Shown here: in pieces, positions 44,201 through 52,746 of the stretch | Layout of the letters: each line of letters opens with the position of its first letter | Position numbering within the stretch: position 1 is the first letter of the stretch | Assembly: GCA_017504165.1 (NCBI GenBank) | Contig: JAFVRR010000012.1 | Span: 88,885-152,884, forward strand | DNA length: 64,000 bases | Reading direction: 5' to 3' | Source of the DNA: Clostridia bacterium | Lineage (GTDB): Bacteria > Bacillota > Clostridia > Christensenellales > Borkfalkiaceae | Notes under the pieces: generated by a model | What the model was told of the DNA's origin: nothing | The model's input: the letters and a program-made list of their open reading frames with translations, nothing else | Databases searched by the model: none | Translations under genes and position numbers: made by a program

Positions 44201-44874
44201 TTATTTTTCACCTTTTTAAGTTTTGCAAGCGCCTTTTCAGCCGCCATTTGTTCCGCGTTTTTTTTGCTGTTACCTACCCCTTCCGCTAAAACCTTGTTAT
44301 CTAGTAACACTTTAACGGTAAAGGTCGGCAAATTGTCTTTCCCCTTTTTATTGACTAAGGTATACTTAACGTCGCCAAGTTTGTTTTTAGACGTGTATTC
44401 GTTAAGCAAACTCTTACTATCTTTAACTACTTTTATGCCATGCTTATAAAATGGCTCTATTAAGTTTTTAAGTATGAATTTCCTTGCCTCTTCAAGCCCG
44501 CCGTCAAGGTAAATTGCGCCGATAATCGCCTCGAATAAATTTTCGCACATACTGTCGGTAATTTCTAGTTTATCACTTTTAAGCATATACTTTTCTACGC
44601 CTAAAGATTTAGTTGCCATAGATAAGGGCTTTGAAGAAACTATACTTTTCTTTTCTTCCGTCATTTGCCCTTCGTTTTTAAACTTTCTTTTAAAGATATA
44701 GTCGGCAACTACGAAACCTAAAACGCTATCGCCTAAAAATTCGTACCTATCGTAGTCTTTTTCATCATGATCACTTTTAAGTGACGAGGGATGAGTGAAC
44801 GCCCTTCTTATAATTTCGGGGTCTTTAAAATTATACCCTAATTTTTCTTGTACTTCAGTTATATAAAAAATCAT
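44194..44874 (-). CDS. rnc: Ribonuclease III
   Basis: 226 residues. RNase III signature YDRYEFLGDSVLGFVVADYI with the metal-binding Glu/Asp, second acidic site NLFEAIIGAIYLDGG, and a C-terminal dsRNA-binding domain (SLLNEYTSKNKLG ... NAEQMAAEKALAKL). It processes rRNA and structured mRNAs. No own ribosome-binding site: the ATG follows the plsX stop after two bases, so translation is probably coupled. Confidence 0.96.
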   Translation of the reverse strand: MIFYITEVQEKLGYNFKDPEIIRRAFTHPSSLKSDHDEKDYDRYEFLGDSVLGFVVADYIFKRKFKNEGQMTEEKKSIVSSKPLSMATKSLGVEKYMLKSDKLEITDSMCENLFEAIIGAIYLDGGLEEARKFILKNLIEPFYKHGIKVVKDSKSLLNEYTSKNKLGDVKYTLVNKKGKDNLPTFTVKVLLDNKVLAEGVGNSKKNAEQMAAEKALAKLKKVKNKC

Positions 44875-44876
44875 AA

Positions 44877-45902
44877 TTATTCAAACTTATAATCCTTAAC
44901 TTCGCTATCTTGTAGCCTTTCTGCTATTTGAGCGTTGATATCCGTTTTTATTGCCTCTTCCGCTTGGAATAACGAGTTTTTAAAGGAAACCGCTTTAGAC
45001 GAGCCGTGCGCTTTAATCACTACTCCGTTTACACCTAAGAACACCGCACCGCCTTGACTGTTATAGTCTAAAACTTTTTTAGTGTTCTTGAAAGCCTTGC
45101 CCATAAATAGTTTATAACCGATAATTGCGGATAAAGACTTTTTGATATTGCCTTTTAAAATTGTAAGTAGCGACGCAATAGCGCCTTCTAAAGACTTGAG
45201 CGCAACGTTACCGCTAAACCCGTCCGCAACGACGATATCGTAATCGCCGGAGATAATATCGCGACCTTCAACGTTGCCTATAAAGTTAATGGAAGTTAAA
45301 CTTTTAAGCGCAGGGTTAACGGCGTGAATAAGTTCGTTGCCCTTTTGGTCTTCCGTTCCGTTAGATAATAAACCTATTCTAGGATTTTCTATCTTTAAAA
45401 CGTTTTTCATATAAACGTCCGCCATAACGGCAAAGTGAAGAAGGTTTTGCGGTTTACAATCGGCGTTAGCGCCACAGTCTAAAAACATAGTTTTACCGCC
45501 CTTTACGTTAGGAAGTAAAGTTGCAAGCGCAGGGCGAGATACCCCTTTAATTCTACCCGATTTAAATACCGCAGCAGTAAGTAACGCACCTGTTGAACCG
45601 GCTGAAACGAAAGCGCCGTACTCTTCTTCTTTTAAAGCGTTAAGGCCAACGCAAATAGAAGAGTTAGGTTTTTTCCTAAACGCCTCGGTCGGCGATTCTT
45701 CGCAAGTGATAACTTCAGTTGCGTTTAAAATGGAAATATTCTTTTTAGAATACTTGTTTTCTTCAAAAACTTTATTGATTTCATCTTCCATACCAACAAG
45801 GCAAACTTCTAATTTACCGCCCTCGTTAATATAGTCAATAGCACCTTTAATTACTTCGCTTGGGGAATTATCTCCACCAAAAGCATCTAATAAAATCTTC
45901 AT
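44877..45902 (-). CDS. plsX: Phosphate acyltransferase PlsX
   Basis: 341 residues. Motifs: LDAFGGDNSPSEVIKGA, ITCEESPTEAFRKKPNSSI, FVSAGSTGALL, LLSNGTEDQKGNELIH, VADGFSGNVALKSLEG. PlsX turns acyl-ACP into acyl-phosphate for phospholipid synthesis. First gene of the operon. In Bacillus, fabD-fabG-acpP lie between plsX and rnc; here they are missing. A strong promoter with a palindrome just downstream suggests repressor control as with FapR, although the site differs from the FapR consensus. Confidence 0.96.
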   Translation of the reverse strand: MKILLDAFGGDNSPSEVIKGAIDYINEGGKLEVCLVGMEDEINKVFEENKYSKKNISILNATEVITCEESPTEAFRKKPNSSICVGLNALKEEEYGAFVSAGSTGALLTAAVFKSGRIKGVSRPALATLLPNVKGGKTMFLDCGANADCKPQNLLHFAVMADVYMKNVLKIENPRIGLLSNGTEDQKGNELIHAVNPALKSLTSINFIGNVEGRDIISGDYDIVVADGFSGNVALKSLEGAIASLLTILKGNIKKSLSAIIGYKLFMGKAFKNTKKVLDYNSQGGAVFLGVNGVVIKAHGSSKAVSFKNSLFQAEEAIKTDINAQIAERLQDSEVKDYKFE

Positions 45903-45940
45903 AAATCCTCTTTAATAGTATAAACGTGTTAATTTACGGC

Positions 45941-45959
45941 TAGATTACATAGTAATCTA
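45941..45959 (-). promoter_or_regulatory. Candidate operator downstream of plsX promoter
   Basis: Perfect palindrome TAGATTAC-ATA-GTAATCTA, placed about +8 to +26 of the predicted transcript. Confidence 0.55.
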
Positions 45960-45973
45960 TTATTCCATAATAC

Positions 45974-46002
45974 ATTTTAGCATAAATATAAAAAATAATC
46001 AA
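45974..46002 (-). promoter_or_regulatory. Promoter of plsX-rnc-smc-ftsY operon
   Basis: TTGATT (46002-45997), 17 bases, TAAAAT (45979-45974) with TGC (extended -10). Confidence 0.78.
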
Positions 46003-46043
46003 GGTAAATTTATATTTTTATATATATAATATATAAAAGCGTA

Positions 46044-46080
46044 AAAGCGTTGGCAAAATTTCGCCAACGCTTTATTGTTT
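46044..46080 (-). terminator. Terminator of rubrerythrin-sORF operon
   Basis: Arms AAAGCGTTGGC and GCCAACGCTTT; minus strand continues TACGCTTTTATA. Confidence 0.8.
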
Positions 46081-46084
46081 TATT

Positions 46085-46210
46085 CTACTGTTTATTCATA
46101 TATTCGGCATCTTCTAAAATGGGTTCTTTGCCGTTAGTTATAGACGCAATGTATTTTGCGTACTCTTCATCACTAAGTTTTAAAACTTTATGTTTTTTCT
46201 TTTTACTCAT
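46085..46210 (-). CDS. 41-aa small protein downstream of rubrerythrin
   Basis: Begins MSKKKKHKVLKLSDEEYAKY and ends AEYMNKQ with TAG. AAGGTG lies seven to nine bases before the ATG, eight bases after the rubrerythrin stop, and a terminator follows, so it is a genuine member of the operon. The N terminus is strongly basic, the rest acidic (SDEEYAKYIASITNGKEPIL). No family recognised. It may be a soluble accessory protein or regulator of oxidative defence; this is only suggested by context. Confidence 0.6.
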   Translation of the reverse strand: MSKKKKHKVLKLSDEEYAKYIASITNGKEPILEDAEYMNKQ

Positions 46211-46218
46211 ATTACACC

Positions 46219-46815
46219 TTAAAGCATAAGTTCTTTAGGGAAGTTAATTCTAAACGTTTCAGCCTTTGCACCGCATAACGGGCAAGTATCAACCGCCTCT
46301 TCCCCTGTTGACTCGTAACCGCAAGCGGGACAAGTCCATCTTTTAGAAGTTTCAGACTTGTATAAGTCACCTTCTTTTAACTTTTCGTAAAGATACATAA
46401 AAATCTTTTTATGTTTAAGTTCCACTTCTTTAATCATATCAAATAGTTTTGCGATATCAGGGAAACCTTCTTCTGTTGCAGTTTTAGCCGCCTCGCCGTA
46501 GAATACCGCCTCGTCACCCTCGTCTTCGGCGGTGAGTTTTAAATTTTCTACCATTTCCCATTTTTGCCTAAACGGTAAGCCAACGCAAATTTCTTCGTTG
46601 TTGATAGTACCGTCGTTAGCCTGGGTAATTTTCGTATACAACATTCTAGCGTGGTTAAATTCTTGGTAAGCAATTTTATCAACGATAGTCGCTAAACCCT
46701 CGTAACCTTTAAATCTTTCGCCGTATTCAACGAATTCATATCTAGTTCTTGCACAGCATTCCGCAACGAACGCCTTTTTTAAATTTTCGTAAGTTTTACT
46801 TTTTTTAAGTTCCAT
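46219..46815 (-). CDS. rbr: Rubrerythrin
   Basis: 198 residues. Diiron domain with E-x-x-A-R and E-x-x-H helices (FVAECCARTRYEFVEYGERF, AYQEFNHARMLY, AEDEGDEAVFYGEAAKTATE, VELKHKKIFMYLYE) and a C-terminal rubredoxin knuckle (WTCPACGY ... DTCPLCGA). It reduces hydrogen peroxide in anaerobes using electrons from NAD(P)H via rubredoxin-type partners. Followed by a co-transcribed 41-aa ORF. GGAGGTATAGT precedes the ATG. Confidence 0.95.
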   Translation of the reverse strand: MELKKSKTYENLKKAFVAECCARTRYEFVEYGERFKGYEGLATIVDKIAYQEFNHARMLYTKITQANDGTINNEEICVGLPFRQKWEMVENLKLTAEDEGDEAVFYGEAAKTATEEGFPDIAKLFDMIKEVELKHKKIFMYLYEKLKEGDLYKSETSKRWTCPACGYESTGEEAVDTCPLCGAKAETFRINFPKELML

Positions 46816-46877
46816 ACTATACCTCCGCTTTTATTATTGCCAAAAGGTAAAGTTTTAATACTAATTTTTAAATATAA

Positions 46878-46904
46878 AAAAAGCGTTGAAAATTCAACGC
46901 TTTT
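46878..46904 (-). terminator. Terminator after uxuB and repeat block B
   Basis: AAAAGCGTTGAA / TTCAACGCTTTT hairpin; minus strand continues TTTTTATATTT. Confidence 0.88.
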
Positions 46905-46910
46905 AATATT

Positions 46911-47115
46911 ATTTACTTAAATAAAGTACTTTTTAAAGACATAGTTGCGAGCAATACAAGGCTCGCTTACATATAACCTAAATAATGTGATTTTTTAAAG
47001 CACTAGTTGCTAGCAAGACAAGGCTCTTGATTTTGAACGGACACAATTGACCTTTGTGGTCATTGGGGTCGTGAAAAATCATAGAAACGCAGTATTGCGA
47101 CGCAAATAGGGCTTT
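46911..47115 (-). repeat. Structured dispersed repeat, block B
   Basis: About 205 bases in the 3' region of uxuB, homologous to block A at 30541-30748. It has two ~32-base motif copies (46935-46966, 46997-47029; the first forms GCGAGC...GCTCGC), hairpin TGACC-TTTGT-GGTCA (47048-47062) and flanking ACGGAC/GGTCGT pairing. On the minus strand it begins AGCCCTATTTGCGTCG, right after the uxuB stop, and ends at the terminator 46878-46904. No ORF. This fills the 300-base gap between rubrerythrin and uxuB. Confidence 0.7.
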
Positions 47116-47119
47116 AAAA

Positions 47120-47965
47120 TTATACGCCACTATATGAAGCAAAACCACAGTCGATAGGTAATACTACGCCTGTAATTGCAGATGCAGACTTATCGTCGCA
47201 AAGAAATAAAGTTGCGCCGAGTAATTCATCAGCATCAACGAATCTATCCATTGGAGTACCTTTTAAAATTTTAGCGCTTCTAGCGGTTGGAGTACCGTCT
47301 TCATTGAAAAGTAACGCTTTGTTTTGAGCGGAAACTAAGAAACCTGGAGCAATTGCGTTGCAACGGATACCAGTACCTGCAAAGTGAGTTGCAAGCCATT
47401 GAGTAAAGTTAGAAATACCCGCTTTTGCTGCAGAGTATGCAGGGATTTTAGTAAGTGGTGTGTATGCGTTCATTGAAGAAATATTTAAAATAACGCCTTT
47501 CTTTTTGCCAACCATATCTTTAGCAAATGCTTGAGTTGGAAGTAAAGTGCCTTGGAAGTTGAGTTTGAATACGAAATCAACACCGCTTGCATCAAGGTCA
47601 AAGAAAGATTTACCACCTTCTTTTGCTTCGTGTTGATATTCGTTATCGGTAGTAGCACGTGGATTGTTACCGCCTGCGCCGTTAACCAAAATATCGCAAG
47701 GACCAAAGTCTTTTAAAACTGCTTGGTGTACTTCTTCAAGGTTTTCAGGTTCTAAAACGTTGGCTTTATAGCCTTTACAAATAAAACCATCAGCCGTTAA
47801 TTCATCGGCAAGTTTTTTAACTGCCTCTTCGTTTAAGTCAAGCGCTGCAACTTTAGCACCGCTTTGAGCAAACGCCCTAGCCATTGCGCCACAGATAAGA
47901 CCGCCCGCGCCAGTAACTACTACAACTTTGTTAGAATAATCAATATTTAATGGAAGTTTAATCAT
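47120..47965 (-). CDS. uxuB: SDR-family D-mannonate oxidoreductase (fructuronate reductase)
   Basis: 281 residues. Rossmann GAGGLICGAMARAFA (TGxxxGxG variant), NNAG-type NGAGGNNP, catalytic Ser in ILNISSMNAYTP and YSAAKAGISNF with Tyr-xxx-Lys. Members of this SDR branch reduce fructuronate to mannonate; the pairing with uxuA 27 bases upstream supports that role in hexuronate (glucuronate) breakdown. The enzyme is unrelated to E. coli UxuB but like Bacillus YjmF. AGGAG precedes the ATG. Confidence 0.88.
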   Translation of the reverse strand: MIKLPLNIDYSNKVVVVTGAGGLICGAMARAFAQSGAKVAALDLNEEAVKKLADELTADGFICKGYKANVLEPENLEEVHQAVLKDFGPCDILVNGAGGNNPRATTDNEYQHEAKEGGKSFFDLDASGVDFVFKLNFQGTLLPTQAFAKDMVGKKKGVILNISSMNAYTPLTKIPAYSAAKAGISNFTQWLATHFAGTGIRCNAIAPGFLVSAQNKALLFNEDGTPTARSAKILKGTPMDRFVDADELLGATLFLCDDKSASAITGVVLPIDCGFASYSGV

Positions 47966-47992
47966 TTTTTTACTCCTTAATAATTTTAAATT

Positions 47993-49075
47993 TTATTTAT
48001 TTTCAAGTCTATCAAGCATATCCCAAACGCCAAGCATATACATAATGCCAAGCGCCCTATCGTATAAGCCGTAACCTGGGCGAACAGTACCTGCCTTTTC
48101 ACCCCATAAATGTCTGCCGTGGTCTGGGCGGATATAACCGTCAAACCCACAGTCGTGATATGCGCGTAAAATTTCGATAATGCCCGTATCGCCGTCACAA
48201 TCTCTATGGCTTGCCTCAGAGAAGTCACCGTTTTCAAAGTGTTTAACGTTTCTAATGTGAGCAAACGCAATTCTATCACAGTGTTTTCTAACGATATCCG
48301 CAACGTTGTTGTTTGGGTTAGCGTTTAAACTACCCGAACATAAAGTTAAACAGTTGTATGGATTATCTACCATTTTTAAGAATCTATCAATGCTCTTTTC
48401 ATCTACGAGTAATCTTGGAAGACCGAAAATATCCCATGGTGGATCGTCCATATGGATAGCCATTTTAATACCGGTTTCTTCACAAACAGGCATAAGTTTT
48501 TCTAAGAAATATTTAAGGTTAGCCCATAATTTTTCGTGATCAACGCCTTCGTACGCTTTGAAAAGTTCGTCGAGTTTAGCCATTCTTTCAGGTTCCCAAC
48601 CTGGGAAAGTCATATTGTACTTTTCAGTAAAGTCTAAAATGTACTTAGCCATTTTGTTGTAATCGTCTTGAATCATGTTCTTTTCATAGAAAAGAGCAGT
48701 AGAACCGTCGCCAACTTCGTGGAATAAGTTACTTCTAGTCCAGTCGAAAATAGGCATAAAGTTATAGCAAATAACTTTAACGCCGAACTTACTTAAGTTG
48801 CGGATTGTTTGAATGTAATTTTCGATATATTTATCTCTTGTAGGAAGACCGATTTTAATATCGTCGTGCACGTTAACCGATTCAACTACGTCAATATTAA
48901 AGCCGTATTTATCGCATTGCGCTTTAACTTTAGCAATCTCCTCTTCTTCCCAAATTTCGCCCGGCATTTTGTCGTGCAATGCCCAAACGATGCCCTTAAC
49001 GCCAGGAATTTGTTTAATATCTTGTAAAGAAATTCTGTCGTTGCCTTCACCGTACCATCTAAAAGTCATTTGCAT
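47993..49075 (-). CDS. uxuA: Mannonate dehydratase
   Basis: 360 residues from the chosen start. MTFRWYGEGNDRISLQDIKQIPG, GIVWALHDKMPGEIWEEEEI, IHMDDPPWDIFGLPRL, CSGSLNANPNND-like and IRPDHGRHLWGE match UxuA. It dehydrates D-mannonate to 2-keto-3-deoxygluconate. The longest ORF starts ten codons earlier; AAAGGAG lies at the right distance before the ATG at 49075. First gene of uxuA-uxuB, with an AAACGTTT-centred site near the promoter. Confidence 0.94.
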   Translation of the reverse strand: MQMTFRWYGEGNDRISLQDIKQIPGVKGIVWALHDKMPGEIWEEEEIAKVKAQCDKYGFNIDVVESVNVHDDIKIGLPTRDKYIENYIQTIRNLSKFGVKVICYNFMPIFDWTRSNLFHEVGDGSTALFYEKNMIQDDYNKMAKYILDFTEKYNMTFPGWEPERMAKLDELFKAYEGVDHEKLWANLKYFLEKLMPVCEETGIKMAIHMDDPPWDIFGLPRLLVDEKSIDRFLKMVDNPYNCLTLCSGSLNANPNNNVADIVRKHCDRIAFAHIRNVKHFENGDFSEASHRDCDGDTGIIEILRAYHDCGFDGYIRPDHGRHLWGEKAGTVRPGYGLYDRALGIMYMLGVWDMLDRLENK

Positions 49076-49103
49076 AAGAATTACTCCTTTAGTTTGCATA
49101 ATC

Positions 49104-49156
49104 AAACGTTTTATAATAATATATTATAAGTATACCATAATTTTAAAAAAAATCAA
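49104..49156 (-). promoter_or_regulatory. uxuA promoter with operator-like AAACGTTT centre
   Basis: TTGATT (49156-49151), 16 bases, TATACT (49134-49129) with TGG. Downstream lies palindromic AAACGTTT (49104-49111), similar to the core of LacI-family and CcpA sites. Confidence 0.55.
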
Positions 49157-49225
49157 TAGACTATTTGTATTTTTAACATATTTTTTATTACAAAATTTAA
49201 TATATTATTACGAAAAATTAAAATT

Positions 49226-49246
49226 AGCGTTGCAAACTGCAACGCT
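49226..49246 (-). terminator. Terminator after trxA
   Basis: AGCGTTGCA / TGCAACGCT hairpin; minus strand continues AATTTTAATTTTT. Confidence 0.78.
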
Positions 49247-49253
49247 ATTAACT

Positions 49254-49577
49254 TTAAATATGTTTTATAATCATTGCGGCAAGGTCGGCCTTACTAGTTA
49301 AGCCTACCGATTTTTCCACTACTTCGCCATTTTTAAATACCATAATGCAAGGAATTGATTGAACGCCGTATTTCAACGCTAAACCTTCACATTCGTCAAC
49401 GTCTACTTTACCAACGACTGCCTTTTCGGTAATTTCTTTAGCAATTTCTTCAAGGATTGGCGCTTGCATTCTGCAAGGGCTACACCATTTTGCATAGAAA
49501 TCGATAAGCATAGGCTTTTTTTCTTCCTTAAGCAATTTATTAAAGTCAAATTCAGTTAAATTTTTAACGTTTTCCAT
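49254..49577 (-). CDS. trxA: Thioredoxin
   Basis: 107 residues from the chosen start. Active site is WCSPC (instead of the usual WCGPC) in FYAKWCSPCRMQAPIL; the cis-proline stretch is VQSIPCIMVFKNGE. The Gly-to-Ser change may shift redox potential. I choose the ATG reading MENVKNL because TAGGAGGT is directly upstream; the longest ORF adds eight codons. It lies 45 bases after hisS. Confidence 0.92.
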   Translation of the reverse strand: MENVKNLTEFDFNKLLKEEKKPMLIDFYAKWCSPCRMQAPILEEIAKEITEKAVVGKVDVDECEGLALKYGVQSIPCIMVFKNGEVVEKSVGLTSKADLAAMIIKHI

Positions 49578-49622
49578 AGTACCTCCTAAAATATTTTGCA
49601 TAAATTATAAACAAAATATTCC

Positions 49623-50867
49623 TTAAAAATTATAATTTACTATTTCGTCTAAAGAGATTTCAACGGTTGTGCCGTCAGCCATCTTTTTGACGTTTACTTT
49701 ATTTTCAGTAAGTTCGTTATCGCCTATTGCAATAACGTATTCCGCGCCGATTTTGTCGGCGTATTTGAATTGAGATTTAAAACTTCTTTGCATGTGGTCG
49801 GTTTCGGCAACTACACCGTTTAAACGGAGTTTATAGCAAAGTTCAAACGCCTTTTCGTTAGCCTTATCGCCAGCGGACGCAATAAATACCTTAATTCCCT
49901 TTTCTTTAGGAATTTCAACCCCCGTTGCCTCCATAAGCATTAAAATTCTCTCTAAACCCATACCAAAACCTACGCCCGGTACGGAGTTTCCACCGATTTG
50001 TTCGATAAGTCCGTCGTATCTACCGCCACCGCAAACAGTACCTTGAGAGCCAAGCGCAGTAGTCACGAATTCAAACACCGTTTTAGTGTAATAGTCAAGA
50101 CCCCTAACGATATACGGATTAACTTTAAACTTTAAACCCGATAAAGTTAAGTAGTTTTGAAGTTTAGAAAAATGCTCGCTACAATCATCGCATAAATAAT
50201 CGGTAATTTTAGGCGCGTCTTTAGTAAGTTGTTTACAACCTTCTTCCTTACAGTCTAAAATTCTAAGCGGATTTTTTTCATACCTGCTTTGACAAGTTGG
50301 ACACATTTTATCTAAACTAGATTTTAAATATTCTTTTAATGCGTTGTTATAGGCTTGTCTACAAGTTTTACAACCCATACTGTTGATATTAAGTTCAACG
50401 GATAAACCGAGTTTAGTAAGTAAAGTATACGCCGTTAAAATAACTTCCGCATCTAGATCCGCGCCGTTACCGCCGTAAAATTCTATGCCGAATTGGTGGT
50501 GTTCACGAAGTCTACCCGCTTGCGGTCTTTCGTATCTAAAAACGGGTGTAATATAATACATTTTAAGTGGCATAGCACCGCTAAAAAGACCGTTTTCAAT
50601 AAACGCGCGCGCAACGCCCGCCGTACCTTCAGGCTTTAAAGTGATACTTCTATTACCTTTATCGTTAAAGGTATACATTTCTTTATTAACGATATCGGTA
50701 GTATCGCCTACACCCCTTAAAAAGAGTTCCGTATGCTCAAAAGTTGGCGTTCTAATTTCTTTAATTCCGAATAAATTTGCAACTTCTCTTGCCGTATTTT
50801 CAACGTAGTGCCATTTGTAACTATCGCTAGGCAAAACGTCCTTCGTTCCCTTTGGTATATTAATCAT
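49623..50867 (-). CDS. hisS: Histidyl-tRNA synthetase
   Basis: 414 residues. Class II motifs: PKGTKDVLPSDSYKW, RSITLKPEGTAGVARAF (motif 1-2), YYITPVFRYERPQAGRLREHHQ (motif 2), GGGRYDGLIEQIGG, GFGMGLERILMLM (motif 3) and C-terminal anticodon domain. Aspartyl synthetase, often paired with hisS in Firmicutes, is not beside it. AGGAGACTT precedes the ATG; lies seven bases after hslU. Confidence 0.97.
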   Translation of the reverse strand: MINIPKGTKDVLPSDSYKWHYVENTAREVANLFGIKEIRTPTFEHTELFLRGVGDTTDIVNKEMYTFNDKGNRSITLKPEGTAGVARAFIENGLFSGAMPLKMYYITPVFRYERPQAGRLREHHQFGIEFYGGNGADLDAEVILTAYTLLTKLGLSVELNINSMGCKTCRQAYNNALKEYLKSSLDKMCPTCQSRYEKNPLRILDCKEEGCKQLTKDAPKITDYLCDDCSEHFSKLQNYLTLSGLKFKVNPYIVRGLDYYTKTVFEFVTTALGSQGTVCGGGRYDGLIEQIGGNSVPGVGFGMGLERILMLMEATGVEIPKEKGIKVFIASAGDKANEKAFELCYKLRLNGVVAETDHMQRSFKSQFKYADKIGAEYVIAIGDNELTENKVNVKKMADGTTVEISLDEIVNYNF

Positions 50868-50874
50868 AAGTCTC

Positions 50875-52188
50875 CTATAAAATGTACTTTTTCAAGTTTC
50901 TACTGTCTTTTTCGCCGTTTAAGTGTTCAATTACGTACTTTTTGTCTACTTTAACGGTAGTAAGTGGAATTTTACCGTCCGCGTTAAAGGAAATATCTTC
51001 AATTAAGTTTTCCATAACGCTATGAAGTCGTCTTGCGCCTATATCTTCGCTAGTAGCGTTGAGTTCGGCGGAAATCGACGCTATTTCTTCAATCGCGTCT
51101 TGCGTAAAAGTAAGGTCGATATTATCGACTAATAAAAGCGTTTTATACTGAATAGTTATAGCGTTTTCGGGCATCGTTAAAATGTTTACGAAATCTTCTT
51201 TAGATAGAGAAGAAAGTTCCACTTTTATTGGGAAACGGCCTTGAAGTTCAGGGATTAAATCTTCAACCTTTGCAATGTGGAAAGCGCCCGCAGCAATGAA
51301 TAAAATATAGTCCGTTTTTATAGGTCCGTATTTAGTCATAACCGTGCTACCTTCAACGATAGGTAAAATATCCCTTTGTACCCCTTCACGAGAAACGTCT
51401 GCACCGCCACCCCTATTAGTTTTAGCGGCGATTTTATCAATTTCATCAATGAAGATTATACCTTCTTGCTCGGCGCGTCTTATTGCCTCGGAATTAACCG
51501 CGTCGACGTCGATAAGTTTATCGCTCTCTTCGCCGATAATGTATTGCATTGCCTCGTAAACGGTAATTTTTCTCTTCTTTTTACGCTTTGGCATCATATC
51601 GCCAAAGATAGAGCCAAGGTTAATTTCCGCGCCCATTCCAGGCATAATTTCAAGTTGTTTAGGTTTGTCTTCAACTTCCATTTCAATAACGGTTTTGTCA
51701 AGTTTATGCTCTCTTAAATCGTTTAAAATTTCCGCTTTGAAAAGTTCTTCAGGTTTTCCCCCTTTTTCTTTTAACTTTAAGTCATATAAAATATTTAAAA
51801 GTTTCTTTTCCGCTATAGCAGTTGCTTTAGAAGAAACTATCTTCATTTGCTCTTCTTTAACAAGGCGCACGCTACACTCTACTAAATCCCTTATCATAGA
51901 CTCTACGTCTCTACCAACGTAACCCACTTCGGTGTATTTAGTAGCCTCAACTTTAACGAAAGGCGCGCCTACGATTTTAGCAAGTCTTCTTGCAATTTCC
52001 GTCTTACCAACGCCCGTTGGGCCTTTCATAATAATGTTTTTAGGAGTAATTTCATCCCTTAATTCAGGCGATAATTTACTTCTTCTATATCTATTTCTAA
52101 GCGCGATTGCAACGGCGCGTTTTGCGCCCGCTTGACCAATAATATACCTATCAAGTTCGCTTACAATCTCTCTTGGTGATAAATCCAT
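50875..52188 (-). CDS. hslU: HslU ATPase subunit of HslUV protease
   Basis: 437 residues. Walker A GPTGVGKTEIARRLA, intermediate domain (about 110-240), Walker B GIIFIDEIDKIA, sensor ELQGRFPIKVEL and C-terminal ATEDIGARRLHSVME ending in KKYIL, whose tail inserts into HslV. It unfolds substrates for HslV, encoded 11 bases upstream. Confidence 0.97.
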   Translation of the reverse strand: MDLSPREIVSELDRYIIGQAGAKRAVAIALRNRYRRSKLSPELRDEITPKNIIMKGPTGVGKTEIARRLAKIVGAPFVKVEATKYTEVGYVGRDVESMIRDLVECSVRLVKEEQMKIVSSKATAIAEKKLLNILYDLKLKEKGGKPEELFKAEILNDLREHKLDKTVIEMEVEDKPKQLEIMPGMGAEINLGSIFGDMMPKRKKKRKITVYEAMQYIIGEESDKLIDVDAVNSEAIRRAEQEGIIFIDEIDKIAAKTNRGGGADVSREGVQRDILPIVEGSTVMTKYGPIKTDYILFIAAGAFHIAKVEDLIPELQGRFPIKVELSSLSKEDFVNILTMPENAITIQYKTLLLVDNIDLTFTQDAIEEIASISAELNATSEDIGARRLHSVMENLIEDISFNADGKIPLTTVKVDKKYVIEHLNGEKDSRNLKKYIL

Positions 52189-52199
52189 ATTCTTCTCCT

Positions 52200-52739
52200 T
52201 TAAATTGTTTCTACAACGATATTATCGTTAGTAAAAATACAAATACTACTTGCTATTTTAAGCGCCTTTTTAGCGATTTCTTCGGCAGAATAGTCAGTTT
52301 CTTCAGTGAGTGCTTTTGCAGCGGCTAACGCGTAATTACCACCGCTACCGATAGCGCAAACGCCACCGTCCGGCTCGATTACTTCGCCACCGCCCGATAC
52401 GATAAGAAGGTTGTCTTTGTCGGCGCAAATAAGCATTGCCTCTAGTTTTCTACCGACCTTTTCTTCACGCCAAAGTTCCGCAAGTTGAACGGCGCTTCGC
52501 ATTAAGTTGCCAGAGTACTTATTGAGCATACCCTCAAAGCGCTCGGTAAGAGTAAAGGCGTCGGACACAGAGCCCGCAAAGCCGACTATTACCTTTCCAC
52601 CGAAAATCCTTCTAACTTTAACCGCGTTGTTTTTAAATACGATAGACTCGCCGAAAGTCACTTGACCGTCGCCCGCTATCGCAGTTATTCCGTCTTTTTT
52701 CACGGCACAAATAGTAGTGCCTTTAAATTCTATACTCAT
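52200..52739 (-). CDS. hslV: HslV protease subunit
   Basis: 179 residues. Ntn hydrolase: the presumed catalytic Thr is the first of TTICAV (Thr8-Thr9), preceded by a seven-residue leader that must be removed (MSIEFKG). Conserved [28 protein letters not shown] and [15 protein letters not shown]. Coupled with hslU as HslVU protease. Order topA-hslV-hslU resembles Bacillus topA-codV-clpQ-clpY, without xerC and codY. Confidence 0.95.
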   Translation of the reverse strand: MSIEFKGTTICAVKKDGITAIAGDGQVTFGESIVFKNNAVKVRRIFGGKVIVGFAGSVSDAFTLTERFEGMLNKYSGNLMRSAVQLAELWREEKVGRKLEAMLICADKDNLLIVSGGGEVIEPDGGVCAIGSGGNYALAAAKALTEETDYSAEEIAKKALKIASSICIFTNDNIVVETI

Positions 52740-52746
52740 ATTTCAC

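Noticed and set aside
45941..45959. FapR site at plsX
   Set aside because: Position fits, but the half-sites (AGATTAC/GTAATCT) do not match the FapR half-site TTAGTACC, so I call it only a candidate operator.
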